Notes: a model not told the origin generated them from the letters alone. 24,276 nt of DNA from Deltaproteobacteria bacterium (GCA_015233295.1 JADFYC010000007.1:1-24276); one strand, 5' to 3'; counted from the stretch's first letter, positions 7,014-16,425 are shown. Numbers and translations are program-made.

Positions 7014-8078
7014 ATGCACCTTGACCCTGCCGAGATAAAAAAAATCTTGTTCATTAAATTGCGTCACATCGGTGATGTCTTATTGACCGCGCCCGTGGCT
7101 CGGGCCTTGAAGAACGCTTTTCCCCACGCCTCCGTAACCGCCCTGGTCTACTCCGGGACCGAAGAGATGCTCACCTTAAACCCGGCGGTGGATGAAGTCT
7201 TAGTCTTTGACCTGGGATGGAAGAAACTCCCCAGGTGTCGACGGCTGTGGGCCGAAACGGCTTTCACTTTGGGACTGCGGAAAAAAGGTTTTGATCTGGT
7301 CATCAACCTGACCGAAGGGGACCGCGGGGCGGTTATGGCCTTTGTCTCCGGAGCCGGAATCAAAGTGGGTCTTGACCCCAAGGGCCAGGGCATACTGGGC
7401 AAGCATCTGGTTTATGACCTTCTCTATTATCCACAAGACCAGCGGGCCCACATGGTGGATCAGAATCTTGATGCCGTCAGGGCCTTGGGTGTGGCCGATC
7501 CCGACCGAAAGGTAGACATCCTTTTCGACGAAAAGGACAGAGACTATGTCAATCAACGGTTGGATCAACTCGGCTGTCGCCGGGACAGGCCGCTCATCCA
7601 CATCCATCCCGCGTCCAGGTGGCTGTTCAAAGCCTGGCCGGCCCGGTATGTGGCTGAACTCATCGACCACCTGATCCTGAACCGAGGGGCGGAAGTAATC
7701 CTCACCTGCGGCCCGGCGGATCGTGAACTGGCTTACATGAAGGACATCAAGCAAGCCCTGCACTGCATTCCGATCGACCTGTCCGGTCAGACCACCCTAA
7801 AGCAGCTAGCCGTGGTTAGCTCCCTATCCCATCTCTTCTTCGGGGTGGATACCGTGGCCATGCACTTAGCCGCGGCTGTGGGCACTCCGGTGGTAGCCTT
7901 GTTCGGCCCATCCGGGGAATTCAACTGGGGTCCCTGGGGAACGGGGCACCGGGTGATCAAGAAAGACTGGGATTGTCGTCCCTGTGGCCGAGATGGATGT
8001 CAGGGATCAAAAAAGTCAAGGTGCCTTGAGGAGCTAACAGTAGCCGAAGTCATCCCGGTGCTGGACGAATACCTGTAA
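7014..8078 (+). CDS. LPS heptosyltransferase, GT9 family (RfaQ-like)
   Basis: The 354-aa protein is a GT-B fold heptosyltransferase that would use ADP-heptose to extend the LPS inner core. The N-terminal motif is FIKLRHIGDVLLTAPVARAL (residues 13-32), containing the conserved IGD. The C-terminal half has HPASRWLFKAWPARY (198-212), close to the RfaQ signature, and GVDTVAMHLAAAVGTPVVAL (277-296) for donor binding. A cysteine-rich tail (CRPCGRDGC ... C) is common in this family. Start ATG 7014 has GGGAG at 6999-7003. Its resemblance to RfaQ (heptosyltransferase III) is moderate, and closely related GT9 paralogs cannot be told apart by eye. It is the first of four GT9 genes in this region. Confidence 0.88.
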   Translation: MHLDPAEIKKILFIKLRHIGDVLLTAPVARALKNAFPHASVTALVYSGTEEMLTLNPAVDEVLVFDLGWKKLPRCRRLWAETAFTLGLRKKGFDLVINLTEGDRGAVMAFVSGAGIKVGLDPKGQGILGKHLVYDLLYYPQDQRAHMVDQNLDAVRALGVADPDRKVDILFDEKDRDYVNQRLDQLGCRRDRPLIHIHPASRWLFKAWPARYVAELIDHLILNRGAEVILTCGPADRELAYMKDIKQALHCIPIDLSGQTTLKQLAVVSSLSHLFFGVDTVAMHLAAAVGTPVVALFGPSGEFNWGPWGTGHRVIKKDWDCRPCGRDGCQGSKKSRCLEELTVAEVIPVLDEYL

Positions 8079-8197
8079 AACCTCTAATCCCTCTCTTTTT
8101 CTCTACGCCCTCTGAAGGTTTTGCTCCATACCAGTCTGATTACCATAACATGACCAAGTAATAGATGTATCTCTTTAAGCTCACATAGGATCAATAA

Positions 8198-9307
8198 ATG
8201 ATGTTCAACTTCATTATATTACATTTACTGCGGGCTATATTTCTCCTGGTGGCTCGTATTTTCCCCCAAGAAGAACCACCGGCGGAGCAATTGGCCCAGG
8301 GCCGGGAGAAGCGGATCCTCCTGGTCGCCACTACGGCCATCGGTGATACCCTGATGTGTTCCCCGGCCATCAGAGCGGTGAGACAAGCCAGACCCCAGGC
8401 CCGGATTGTGGCCATGGTGGATCGCCGCCGGACGGAGTTATTGGCCTCGAATCCCTATATTGACGACTTCATCATCCACCCCGGGAAATTCAAGAAATTA
8501 ATTCCCTTGATCAAACGTCTCCGCCGCGAGCGGTTCGACCTGGCCATTATTCTGCACGCCAATGATCCCGATTCGGTGCCCCTGGTCTATCTTTCCGGCG
8601 CTCCGGTCAGAGTGGGTTGGGCCGAAAGCCGGTTTGCCTTTCTGTTGACGCGGCCCGTCCCCAAGAGAAATCCACCAGGGCATTACATCGATCTCAGAGG
8701 AGATTTCCTGGCCGCAGCCGGTATTCCCATGCCCAGCCGAAAGATGGACTTGTTCCTCCCGTCGTCGGCCGAAGCCGAAGCTGCTCAATTCTTCAGTCAG
8801 GTCAAATTGTCTTCATCAGACCATCTCCTTGGGTTCCATCCCTTTGGAAGTTACCCGGCCAAATGTTGGCCCATGGATCTGGCCAAGGATTTTTGCTCTC
8901 GGGTAGTCAATGAAACGGACTGTCGCATCATCATATTCGGCGGGAAACAAGAAAAGACTGCCGCAGAGGAGTTGGCCAGCGCCTTTCCCGGCCGGGTCGT
9001 CAGTGCCTGCGGTCGGCTTTCGGTCATGGCCGCGGCCGGCGTTTTGAAGCAATGCCGGGCCATGGTCACCACCGACAGCGGCCCGATGCATATTGCCCTG
9101 GCCTTGGGTCTTCCGACTGTTGCCCTATTCGGACCTGCCTCGCCGGATATGTTTGGTGGTCTCGATTCTGTGGCTCCCTTCGTTCCCTTGATAGTTCCGC
9201 TAGATTGCCCGCGGCCTTGCCTGATCAAAGTCTGCCGTCGCCACTATTGTATGCGAATGCTGATTCCTGAAATGGTCATGTCGGCCTTGCGGAAAACCAC
9301 GTCCTAG
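8198..9307 (+). CDS. Heptosyltransferase family 9 protein (second GT9)
   Basis: The 369-aa protein has a GT9 fold. After a 35-residue N-terminal extension that is hydrophobic at first (FNFIILHLLRAIFLLVARIF, possibly a membrane-binding helix), it shows LLVATTAIGDTLMCSPAIRA (41-60), the acceptor-side motif. The donor side has HPFGSYPAKCWP (214-225) and TTDSGPMHIALALGLPTVAL (291-310). The tail contains the cysteine pattern CPRPC ... C ... C found in many GT9 proteins. It probably transfers heptose or a related sugar to the core. A 119-base gap with AGGA 8187-8190 precedes ATG 8198, so it may have its own expression signal. ATG 8201 is an equally possible start. Which sugar it transfers is unknown. 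Confidence 0.87.
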   Translation: MMFNFIILHLLRAIFLLVARIFPQEEPPAEQLAQGREKRILLVATTAIGDTLMCSPAIRAVRQARPQARIVAMVDRRRTELLASNPYIDDFIIHPGKFKKLIPLIKRLRRERFDLAIILHANDPDSVPLVYLSGAPVRVGWAESRFAFLLTRPVPKRNPPGHYIDLRGDFLAAAGIPMPSRKMDLFLPSSAEAEAAQFFSQVKLSSSDHLLGFHPFGSYPAKCWPMDLAKDFCSRVVNETDCRIIIFGGKQEKTAAEELASAFPGRVVSACGRLSVMAAAGVLKQCRAMVTTDSGPMHIALALGLPTVALFGPASPDMFGGLDSVAPFVPLIVPLDCPRPCLIKVCRRHYCMRMLIPEMVMSALRKTTS

Positions 9308-9595
9308 CCCTGTACTTCCGAAATATGGCATCAGGCGGCGCTTTGATTTGGATGATAAGCCCATTGAGGGTCAATTTTGTCAATCCGACAATGTGATTGA
9401 ATTATCCGGGGCTCTACTTCGACGCGGACATATACCTCGTGGACTTCTATGGAGGATGGGGCCAAAGATTAATGAGCTTAACGCCCCAGGTTACTTTGAC
9501 AACGGGGCAGAAAAGAGTATGATGAAAAAGCTGGTCGACTAGTTATTTGACAATGATATTGACTCGATTTAATAATCAAACATATAACGGAGGAT
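9308..9595. other. 288-base gap; open frame to 9542 without recognisable product
   Basis: An open plus-strand frame ends at TAG 9540-9542. Its translation (for example RFDLDDKPIEGQFCQSDN and LLRRGHIPRGLLWRM) looks protein-like. However, it has no good start codon with a ribosome site, and I recognise no family. It could be the end of a lost gene. The last 50 bases hold the promoter-like sequence of the next gene. Confidence 0.35.
9547..9576 (+). promoter_or_regulatory. Sigma-70-like promoter for the metallophosphoesterase gene
   Basis: TTGACA at 9547-9552 is a perfect -35 box. AATAAT at 9571-9576 matches five of six -10 bases, with an 18-base spacer. Transcription would start near 9583, giving a short leader with GGAGGA at 9589-9594. 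Confidence 0.5.
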
Positions 9596-9598
9596 ATG

Positions 9599-11482
9599 AT
9601 GGCTAAGGATGATCCCCAAAATAGCAGTGATTCAAAAAAATGTGGTGGAATAACGCGGCGTAATTTTATGAAATATTCCGCTATGACAGTTGCATACGTT
9701 TCTTTAGGTCCGTTGACCTTTGGGTGTGGCGACAACGGCGGCCAACTCGAAGGATACCCGATTGATCCCAATGTGGTGACCACGGTTCAGAAAACGGTGG
9801 CATTTACCACACCAAACCCGGTGGGCCTTACTCCGACCCAACTTTCAAGTATTCCGCAATACAGTAAATACAGCTACGGCGTCTGGAAAGACGGCCCACC
9901 TCTCCTTGTGGAACCGCGGACCGATATCATGTCGCCGAGTTATAGCAATCCATCGCCCGTCCGAATTACCAAGTTCATGAATTGCTTTGCCATATCCGAC
10001 ATCCATATCACCGACAAAGAAACTCCTAACCAGTTGATCTATCTTCAACAATTAAATGCAAATGACGCCCAGGCCTCTTCGGTGTACTCGCCGGTCATGA
10101 TGTACACAACCCATGTCCTAGATGCCATGATGCAAACCGTGAACGCCCTTCACAGCAAAAACCCATTCGATTTCGGCATCTCCCTGGGTGATGCCTGCAA
10201 CAGTACTCAGTACAACGAGCTGAGGTGGTACATCGACGTTATTGACGGCAAGACCATTATTCCCAGTTCCGGCTCCCATGTTGGGTCAAACAGCATCGAC
10301 TACCAGAAACCTTACCAGGCGGCAGGTCTTGATAAATCGATCCGCTGGTACCAGGCCCTGGGCAATCACGATCACTTCTGGATTGGTTCGTTTCCGGTGG
10401 ACATGCCTGGAGTTGGGCTTCGGCAGGCGTACATTAGTGATACGGTCTTTGCTACCGGAGACGTCCTGGCTGACCCCAGGAATATAAACAACCGCGATTA
10501 CTACATGGGCGTGATTGATGGATCGACCCCTCTCGGTGACATCATTGATGCCGGGCCGGTCGGCAAGTTTAAGGGCGCTCCGACCGTTGTCGCCGACCAG
10601 AACCGTCGGTCACTCCTGAGAACAGAATGGATTCAAGAATTCTTTAACACCTCCACAGAGCCGGTCGGTCATGGGTTCAACCTGGTCGACCCCAACCAGG
10701 AGAGCGGCTTTGCCTGCTACAGTTTCGTCCCCAAGTCGAATGTGCCGCTCAAGGTTATCGTGCTTGACAACACTCAAATGGAAAACGATAACTCTCCAGA
10801 TATCCACGGGCATGGCTTTCTGGACCAGGCCCGGTGGACCTGGCTCAAAAAAGAACTCGCGGCTGGCCAGGCGGCTGATCAGCTCATGATCATCGCGGCG
10901 CACGTACCGATAGGTATCCAACCCATCAACTCCGAGGTGGAATGGTGGGCCGACCCTCAAAATGCCGTGTCCCTGCAGGGTCTGCTTACGGAGCTTCAAA
11001 GCTGTCCGAACCTTCTTTTGTGGATGACCGGACATCGCCATACCAATACCGTCAAAGCCTTTAAATCGCCTGACCCCGTCAACGCCCCGGAAAAAGGATT
11101 CTGGCAGGTGGAAACCACATCGCTAAGGGACTTTCCTCAGCAGCTCCGCACTTTTGAGATCTACCTCAACAGCGACTATACCATTTCCATCGTTACGATT
11201 AACGTTGATCCGGCAGTCAAAGAGGGAACCCCTGCGGCAACATCGCGTAAATATGCCGTCGCCACACAGCAGATCCTCAACACTCTATCCAAATTCCAAA
11301 ATGATCCCAGTACCGGCTACCTGGTAGATCCAATAACCCAACAAGTAATTATGAATGGGTCAGTTCCCGCAAAAGATCCCAGTATTCATCCGATGCCGAC
11401 TGGTTCGTACAATGCCGAGCTGTTCAAACAATTGAGCCCGGACATGGTGAAGAAACTAAAGGCATTGTATCCAAAACCGTAA
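9599..11482 (+). CDS. Tat-exported metallophosphoesterase (TIGR03768-type)
   Basis: The 627-aa secreted hydrolase has the full calcineurin-like metal site: SDIHITD (D134, H136), LGDACN (D198), GNHDHFW (N256, H257), AAHVPIG (H435) and TGHRHTN (H479, H481). Such enzymes hold two metal ions and cleave phosphate esters. The substrate is not known. The N-terminus TRRNFMKYSAM is a twin-arginine signal followed by a hydrophobic stretch, and a cysteine at 43 (TFGC) may be an imperfect lipobox. The protein therefore folds with its cofactor in the cytoplasm and works in the periplasm or outer leaflet. I recall this long architecture as the RPA4764/TIGR03768 family. Two ATGs lie at 9596 and 9599; the second has the better distance from GGAGGA 9589-9594. 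It interrupts an otherwise glycosyltransferase-only region and has its own promoter-like sequence. Confidence 0.88.
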   Translation: MAKDDPQNSSDSKKCGGITRRNFMKYSAMTVAYVSLGPLTFGCGDNGGQLEGYPIDPNVVTTVQKTVAFTTPNPVGLTPTQLSSIPQYSKYSYGVWKDGPPLLVEPRTDIMSPSYSNPSPVRITKFMNCFAISDIHITDKETPNQLIYLQQLNANDAQASSVYSPVMMYTTHVLDAMMQTVNALHSKNPFDFGISLGDACNSTQYNELRWYIDVIDGKTIIPSSGSHVGSNSIDYQKPYQAAGLDKSIRWYQALGNHDHFWIGSFPVDMPGVGLRQAYISDTVFATGDVLADPRNINNRDYYMGVIDGSTPLGDIIDAGPVGKFKGAPTVVADQNRRSLLRTEWIQEFFNTSTEPVGHGFNLVDPNQESGFACYSFVPKSNVPLKVIVLDNTQMENDNSPDIHGHGFLDQARWTWLKKELAAGQAADQLMIIAAHVPIGIQPINSEVEWWADPQNAVSLQGLLTELQSCPNLLLWMTGHRHTNTVKAFKSPDPVNAPEKGFWQVETTSLRDFPQQLRTFEIYLNSDYTISIVTINVDPAVKEGTPAATSRKYAVATQQILNTLSKFQNDPSTGYLVDPITQQVIMNGSVPAKDPSIHPMPTGSYNAELFKQLSPDMVKKLKALYPKP

Positions 11483-11725
11483 ACAGGCAATTTAGTTTTG
11501 TTTGTTTACTAATATTTCCCAGCATGTTAGCAAATATCTCTGTTATTCAGGCAGGAGCGAGTAAGGCTGGAGTTCCGGGTTAATGGCCTGGCTTAAGAAG
11601 AGTTTAAGTCAAAAAAAATATGTCCGGCACTCTAGTTACTTGCTTTTTTCCAGGCGACAGGGTATATCCAACATCATTTTGTTACACTGCGGCGTCAATC
11701 AAGAGACTCACAAGGAGCAGGTAGT
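11483..11725. other. 243-base intergenic region, no gene seen
   Basis: I find no coding frame and no clear terminator. The region carries the string GCGAGTAAGGCTGGAGTTCC at 11557-11576, related to the one at 6205-6229. AAGGAG at 11712-11717 serves the next gene. Confidence 0.4.
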
Positions 11726-12871
11726 TTGAAACTGGCCATTATCAGGAGAAATTACACCCCATTCGGTGGGGCGGAACTATACTTGAATCTTATTATCCAG
11801 GCCTTGTTGGGTTTAGGGCACGAAGTCCATGTTTACGCATCCCAGTGGCAGGCGTCTACGCAACCTGGGTTGTTTTTCCATCGGGTCGGCGAGATAAAGC
11901 TATTTTCATTCGTCGGAGTGCTCAGTTTCGCCCTCCGGTCTAGAAAGCTCTTAACCGGTCATGATTATGACGCCGTGCTCAGTGTCGATCGGACCCTGAT
12001 GCAAGATATTTTTTACGCCCAGGACGGATGCCACAAAGAATGGTTGCGGCAGCGGCGACAGATTTCAGGTTGGTGGAAAAGAATCAGCTTTTATATTAAT
12101 CCCTTGCATCTGTGCTACTTATGGATCGAACGACGCCTTTTCCAAGACCCGCAATTAAAAAAAGTCATCGCCATATCCCACCGTTGTAAAGAAGAAATGA
12201 TCAGGCATTATGGCGTGGCCGGCTCCAAGATAACCGTCATCCACAATGCCATTGTTCCAGTTGATCCCCCAGGGGAGGAGGCCCGGCAGGCCGCCCGAGA
12301 TGCACTCCTAAATGAGTACAACCTGTCTGCCGATCATTTGCTGCTCCTGTTCGTCGGTTCCGGCTTCAACCGGAAAGGTGTGGACTTTATCATCAAGGCC
12401 ATGCCTAAGCTGATCATTAGAGGGATCAAGCCGGCTCTGTTCGTGGTCGGCCGCGGCAGCTCGCGGCCATACCGACATCTGGTGTCGTCTCTTGGTCTTG
12501 TGAACAAAGTCTTCTTTACCGGTCCAGTGACGGCGCCCTTCAGCCGCTTTTTTGGATGCGATATCTTCGTTTTTCCCAGCATTTATGAGCCGTTTGGGAT
12601 AGCTTGCCTGGAGGCCATGGCCCACGGTCTGCCCGTCATTACCAGCCGCATCAGCGGTGTCTCTGAAATAGTTGAGCCTGGGGTGAGCGGGTTGGTGGTG
12701 TCCGATCCCACAGATCCTGACCAAATAGCCGACCAGATAGAATCGCTGGCTGACGCGACTGTCCGAAGGGATATGGGCCAGGCAGCCATTGCTCGGGTCG
12801 CGGGGTTAACCATTCAGGATAACGTGGCTAAAATCATGTCTGTCATCAATGAGGTGGCCGAAAACAAATGA
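11726..12871 (+). CDS. Family 4 glycosyltransferase, LPS core (WaaG-like)
   Basis: The 381-aa GT-B enzyme resembles WaaG, the retaining glucosyltransferase that starts the outer core. The N-terminus KLAIIRRNYTPFGGAELYLN (2-21) has the acceptor-side glycine loop. The C-terminal half has LLFVGSGFNRKGVDFIIKAM (207-226), the phosphate-binding region, and FPSIYEPFGIACLEAMAHG (283-301), the E-x7-E motif with E288 and E296. Start is TTG 11726, with AAGGAG at 11712-11717 eight bases upstream; no ATG fits better. The stop overlaps the next start as ATGA, so this begins a translationally coupled block of four genes ending with the O-antigen ligase. The exact donor sugar cannot be read from sequence. 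Confidence 0.88.
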   Translation: MKLAIIRRNYTPFGGAELYLNLIIQALLGLGHEVHVYASQWQASTQPGLFFHRVGEIKLFSFVGVLSFALRSRKLLTGHDYDAVLSVDRTLMQDIFYAQDGCHKEWLRQRRQISGWWKRISFYINPLHLCYLWIERRLFQDPQLKKVIAISHRCKEEMIRHYGVAGSKITVIHNAIVPVDPPGEEARQAARDALLNEYNLSADHLLLLFVGSGFNRKGVDFIIKAMPKLIIRGIKPALFVVGRGSSRPYRHLVSSLGLVNKVFFTGPVTAPFSRFFGCDIFVFPSIYEPFGIACLEAMAHGLPVITSRISGVSEIVEPGVSGLVVSDPTDPDQIADQIESLADATVRRDMGQAAIARVAGLTIQDNVAKIMSVINEVAENK

Positions 12872-14007
12872 ACCCGAACTGGCGTCAATGGTTGGGCAAA
12901 ATATTGGCCCCAATATACCGGCTGATGATGTTTGGCTCCTTCAAGGACCAGCCTCTTTCAGATGTTCCGGATCAATTTTCGCGCATCCTGGTGGTCAGAA
13001 ATGACAATATCGGAGATGCGGTCTGCACCATCCCGGCTTTGGAAGCCCTAAAAATCCGATTTCCCCAAGCTTACCTGGCTGTTTTGGTCTGTCGATTGGC
13101 CGAAGACGTGGTCACGGGGCTGCCTTGGATAGATAAAGTATACGTGTATGATAAGGCCAAGCACGGTCGTTACAAGAGCCGCCTGGTCGCTTGGTGGAAA
13201 CAATGGCAGGTCATCAGGGCCATCCAGCGGGACCGGTTTGATCTGGCCCTGGGCATTCGATCCACTTTTTCGGCCTCGCTGGCCTGGCTGGTGTTCGCCA
13301 GTCGGGCCGGGGTTAGAGTGGGGGTTAAGCCGCCCGCCAATAAAGCGCAATTTGATTTTTTCTACAATCTGCCTGTGAACCCTATTGAGGACCCGATTCA
13401 CGAGGTGGAGAGGGCTTTGCTTCTTGTCCGAAAAGTCGGCGCGGGTGAAGGTCCCAAACGACTTTTTTTCTTTGTCCCTCCCTCGGATATAGCCGCGGCT
13501 AAGCAATTCTTATTGGAACGCTTTGGAGAAAAACGAACCGGTCCTCTGGTCGGGATCAGTTTAAGCGGTCGAGTGGAAGACGACCGCTGGTGGGAAACGG
13601 AAAAATTTTTGCGTCTGGCCGGCTTGTTAGAGCGCGACCTGGGCGCCAAGGTGGTTTATACCTATGGCCCTGGGGAAAAAGAGGTGGTCAAAGAATTGAT
13701 CCGATTATCCGACCAGCCGCCGATCTTGTTTACTTCCGCCTCATTGAAAGGATTCGCGGCCCTGGTCTCTTTGACCGATCTGTTTGTCTCACTTGAGGGG
13801 TGGCCGATGCATGTGGCCGCAGCGTTGGGCGTCCCGGTACTGGGCATTTTTGGTCGGACCAATACGGCCATTTGGGCGCCCTGGGGAGAAAAGGCGTCGT
13901 TGGTCCGGGATGAAGTTCATGTCAACCGGGTGACCGTAGATGAAGCTGCAACCGCCGCAAAAATCATGTTGGCCAATTGGCAGCATTTTGGTGAAAATCT
14001 CTCATGA
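12868..14007 (+). CDS. Diverged heptosyltransferase family 9 protein (third GT9)
   Basis: The 379-aa protein keeps the GT9 N-terminal motif LVVRNDNIGDAVCTIPALEA (41-60) and the overall GT-B layout. Two donor-site motifs have changed. Where most GT9 proteins have HPG and RWP, it reads GISLSGRVEDDRWWE (229-243). Where they have DSGPMH, it reads SLEGWPMHVAAALG (308-321), losing the usual aspartate. It may therefore use another sugar nucleotide or work with a neighbour. It starts inside the ATGA overlap with the WaaG-like gene and ends in another ATGA overlap, so all three are made in step. A GT9 fold is sure; heptose transfer is only presumed. Confidence 0.85.
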   Translation: MNPNWRQWLGKILAPIYRLMMFGSFKDQPLSDVPDQFSRILVVRNDNIGDAVCTIPALEALKIRFPQAYLAVLVCRLAEDVVTGLPWIDKVYVYDKAKHGRYKSRLVAWWKQWQVIRAIQRDRFDLALGIRSTFSASLAWLVFASRAGVRVGVKPPANKAQFDFFYNLPVNPIEDPIHEVERALLLVRKVGAGEGPKRLFFFVPPSDIAAAKQFLLERFGEKRTGPLVGISLSGRVEDDRWWETEKFLRLAGLLERDLGAKVVYTYGPGEKEVVKELIRLSDQPPILFTSASLKGFAALVSLTDLFVSLEGWPMHVAAALGVPVLGIFGRTNTAIWAPWGEKASLVRDEVHVNRVTVDEAATAAKIMLANWQHFGENLS

Positions 14008-15149
14008 ATTTTAAGGTACTGTTTTTCACCAAGTTAGTTCGCCATTTTCTCTTAGCCCGAGTGAACAGGCAAGACCACGTCCCCAGTTGTGACCAGATGC
14101 CGACCCCGGAAGACAACCCCGGAATCCTGATCATTATTTTAACTAAATTGGGAGATACCCTCTTTTGCCTGCCCGCGATCCGAGAAATAAAACGGTCCTT
14201 TCCTGGTTCCCGGATCTCCGTGGTGGTCACGCGGAAATACGCGGCCCTGGTCGAAGGTATGGAGGAAGTTGACGAAATTCTTACTTTTAAAGACATACCT
14301 TCCCATATCCCGTTAATGATGGCCATGAAAGACCGGACATTCGACATCTCCATTGAAATTATGGGCACTGAGCCGGAAGCACCTATCATTGCCTACTATA
14401 GCGGCGCCCCATTCCGAGTCGGCCCGACCGGTAAGACCTTTAGTTTCCTCTTCAACTGTCCCTACCCATATCCCCGGGGATTATATCCCCACCACCATAT
14501 CGACGATAAACTCAAAAAGATATCCTTTATCGGGGCGACCATTCAAGATAAGTCAATAAATCTTGACCACCTGGCCAGAAGCGCCGTCTCAGACCCGCGA
14601 TTGGAAAAAAGACTCTCTAAGGCGGGGGTCAACCTGGAGAAGGAATATTTGGTGGTTCACCCCGGGACTGATGAAGTCAGGCGTTGCTATCCGCCCCACT
14701 TGTTTCGACAAGTTATCCAGCAACTAATGGATCGCCACCAGATGGACGTGGTGGTCACCGGCATCAAGCGGGAACGAAAGCTGATGGCAAAGGTAATTGA
14801 GGGATTACCCAAGCCGCCCATCAGAGTCTACAATAGTGATGTCCTGACCCTGGCCCGACTATTGCTCGGCGCCAGGTTGGTTATCTCCAACGACACCGGG
14901 CCGCTCCATCTGGCCGCGGGACTGGGAACAAATACCCTCTCCCTTTTCGGCCCCATTAATCCACTCCGGGCCGCGCCCAGGTTGCCCTATTTCCCCAAAG
15001 GCCGCCATAAATATCTCAGGCACCCCTATATGGACGGTATTTCATGTGAAGACAAATCCTGTGTTCACCCCGTATGCCTGGAATCGATTCCCGTTGAGGA
15101 AGTAATTGATGCCGCAACCGATTTGCTGGTCGGAGATAAAACAGAGTAG
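14004..15149 (+). CDS. Heptosyltransferase family 9 protein (fourth GT9)
   Basis: The 381-aa GT9 protein has intact motifs. ILIIILTKLGDTLFCLPAIR (41-60) is on the acceptor side. HPGTDEVRRCYP (219-230) and ISNDTGPLHLAAGLGTN (294-310) are on the ADP-heptose side. A cysteine-bearing tail (SCEDKSCVHPVC) resembles other family members. An N-terminal extension of about 38 residues, hydrophobic at first, resembles that of the second GT9 (8198) and may hold it at the membrane. It starts in an ATGA overlap and its last 41 bases overlap the O-antigen ligase gene. It would add a heptose or a similar sugar to the core. Its canonical donor site next to a divergent partner gene is notable. Confidence 0.87.
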   Translation: MNFKVLFFTKLVRHFLLARVNRQDHVPSCDQMPTPEDNPGILIIILTKLGDTLFCLPAIREIKRSFPGSRISVVVTRKYAALVEGMEEVDEILTFKDIPSHIPLMMAMKDRTFDISIEIMGTEPEAPIIAYYSGAPFRVGPTGKTFSFLFNCPYPYPRGLYPHHHIDDKLKKISFIGATIQDKSINLDHLARSAVSDPRLEKRLSKAGVNLEKEYLVVHPGTDEVRRCYPPHLFRQVIQQLMDRHQMDVVVTGIKRERKLMAKVIEGLPKPPIRVYNSDVLTLARLLLGARLVISNDTGPLHLAAGLGTNTLSLFGPINPLRAAPRLPYFPKGRHKYLRHPYMDGISCEDKSCVHPVCLESIPVEEVIDAATDLLVGDKTE

Positions 15150-16344
15150 AGTTCGCACCTTAGGATATCTTCTCTTAACGCTGTCTCTGGCTGCCACCGC
15201 CTTTATCCTTCCCTTCAAGGACACTACTGCTGTCCGAAATATCTCACTATTTTCAGCCATTTTTTTTCTGACAGCCTTTTCCATAGCCGAACGTCGTCCG
15301 CTGGTCCTCCCGACCGGCTTAGGGCTTCTGATTTCGGCCTACATCGGGTGGGCCATTATTTCTGCCTTGACGTCAACCGACACCCGGCTGGCTTTATCCA
15401 AAATCAGGGGAGAAATGGTCATGGGGTTCTTATTCCTTTACGTTCCTTTTTTGACCATCAGAGACCGCCATCAACTGCGGACCGTCGTCTACTCCATTCT
15501 GGCTGTCGGATTCCTCCTTTGCACCACCGGGATAGTGGAATATATCCTATCGCCCTCCCGGATCAAATCAGTGACTATGGATTACAATTTTCTGAGTTCC
15601 TTTCTAGTTATGATTTTCCCCTTAATCTTGTATCACCTGGTGACTCAGCGCCGACTAATCATCAAAGTTTTGTCCGGGCTCTTTCTGCTGGCCATGTTTG
15701 CCGCCAACATCATGACTTCCTGCCGGGCCGCCTGGATCGCCATGGTAGTTCAGATTGTCTATTTCGGGTTCAAGATAGAAAGAAAGACGCTAATTCTCTT
15801 TGTCCTGGGGGCCGGTCTGATTGGGACAATTTTTTTTCCTCAAGTGGTCGAACGGGTTCGCCCGATGCTGGAGCTCAAGAACTATACTGGAAATGAAGTC
15901 ACCATTGGACGCCGTCTCCAGCGCTGGGCCGTGGCCGGGGAAGAGATGACTAAGCGGCCTTTATTGGGGGTTGGTTTTGGCCGGACCCAGGTGTACCCTT
16001 ATTTCAGCCGGTTCAATATCAAGGAAAAAGGTCAGGAAGAAGGACAACCCCATGCCCACAACACCTATTTAGACTTTGGCATGGAGCTGGGATTTCCGGG
16101 CTTATTCCTCTTCCTGGCGGTATTGGCCAAGATACTCCATACCTGTTATAACAGTCTAAATAAACTACCAAAAAGCCAAAACATCTTGCTGTTTTGCCTC
16201 ATCCTCTCTATTATTGGTTTTTTAATCCGGATATCGTTTGATGACCTGCTGTATAATGAGATCGGCCTTTTCTTCTGGTTCTTAACCGGCATCGCCCTCA
16301 AGCTGGCCCTATATCCACCTCTGGAGGCCGAGGACCAATCCTAA
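15109..16344 (+). CDS. O-antigen ligase-like membrane protein (WaaL/Wzy_C family)
   Basis: The 411-aa polytopic protein has about ten hydrophobic segments spread along its length. Near the C-terminus is a large periplasmic loop with RLQRW (269-273), PLLGVGFGRT (284-293) and PHAHNTYLDFGMELGFPGL (314-332). This is the H-x-N-x(3-5)-E-LG pattern of the PF04932 family. WaaL moves polymerised O-antigen from undecaprenyl pyrophosphate to the lipid A core in the periplasm. The same family includes Wzy polymerases and other ligases, but the surrounding core genes favour ligase. ATG 15109 has GAGGA at 15096-15100 and is chosen over TTG 15106. The start lies inside the previous gene, which means coupled translation. 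Confidence 0.85.
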   Translation: MPQPICWSEIKQSRVRTLGYLLLTLSLAATAFILPFKDTTAVRNISLFSAIFFLTAFSIAERRPLVLPTGLGLLISAYIGWAIISALTSTDTRLALSKIRGEMVMGFLFLYVPFLTIRDRHQLRTVVYSILAVGFLLCTTGIVEYILSPSRIKSVTMDYNFLSSFLVMIFPLILYHLVTQRRLIIKVLSGLFLLAMFAANIMTSCRAAWIAMVVQIVYFGFKIERKTLILFVLGAGLIGTIFFPQVVERVRPMLELKNYTGNEVTIGRRLQRWAVAGEEMTKRPLLGVGFGRTQVYPYFSRFNIKEKGQEEGQPHAHNTYLDFGMELGFPGLFLFLAVLAKILHTCYNSLNKLPKSQNILLFCLILSIIGFLIRISFDDLLYNEIGLFFWFLTGIALKLALYPPLEAEDQS

Positions 16345-16425
16345 CCGCATGACCCGGCGGAAAGGGGAGGGCGCAGGATCAATGCTGTGGAATTAAGGCA
16401 CGGCTTGACCATCTTCGGACGTGAT

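Noticed and set aside
9348..9542. Small plus-strand gene of 64 codons
   Set aside because: It has only a TTG start without a ribosome site, and no family is recognised. It is described as part of the gap.
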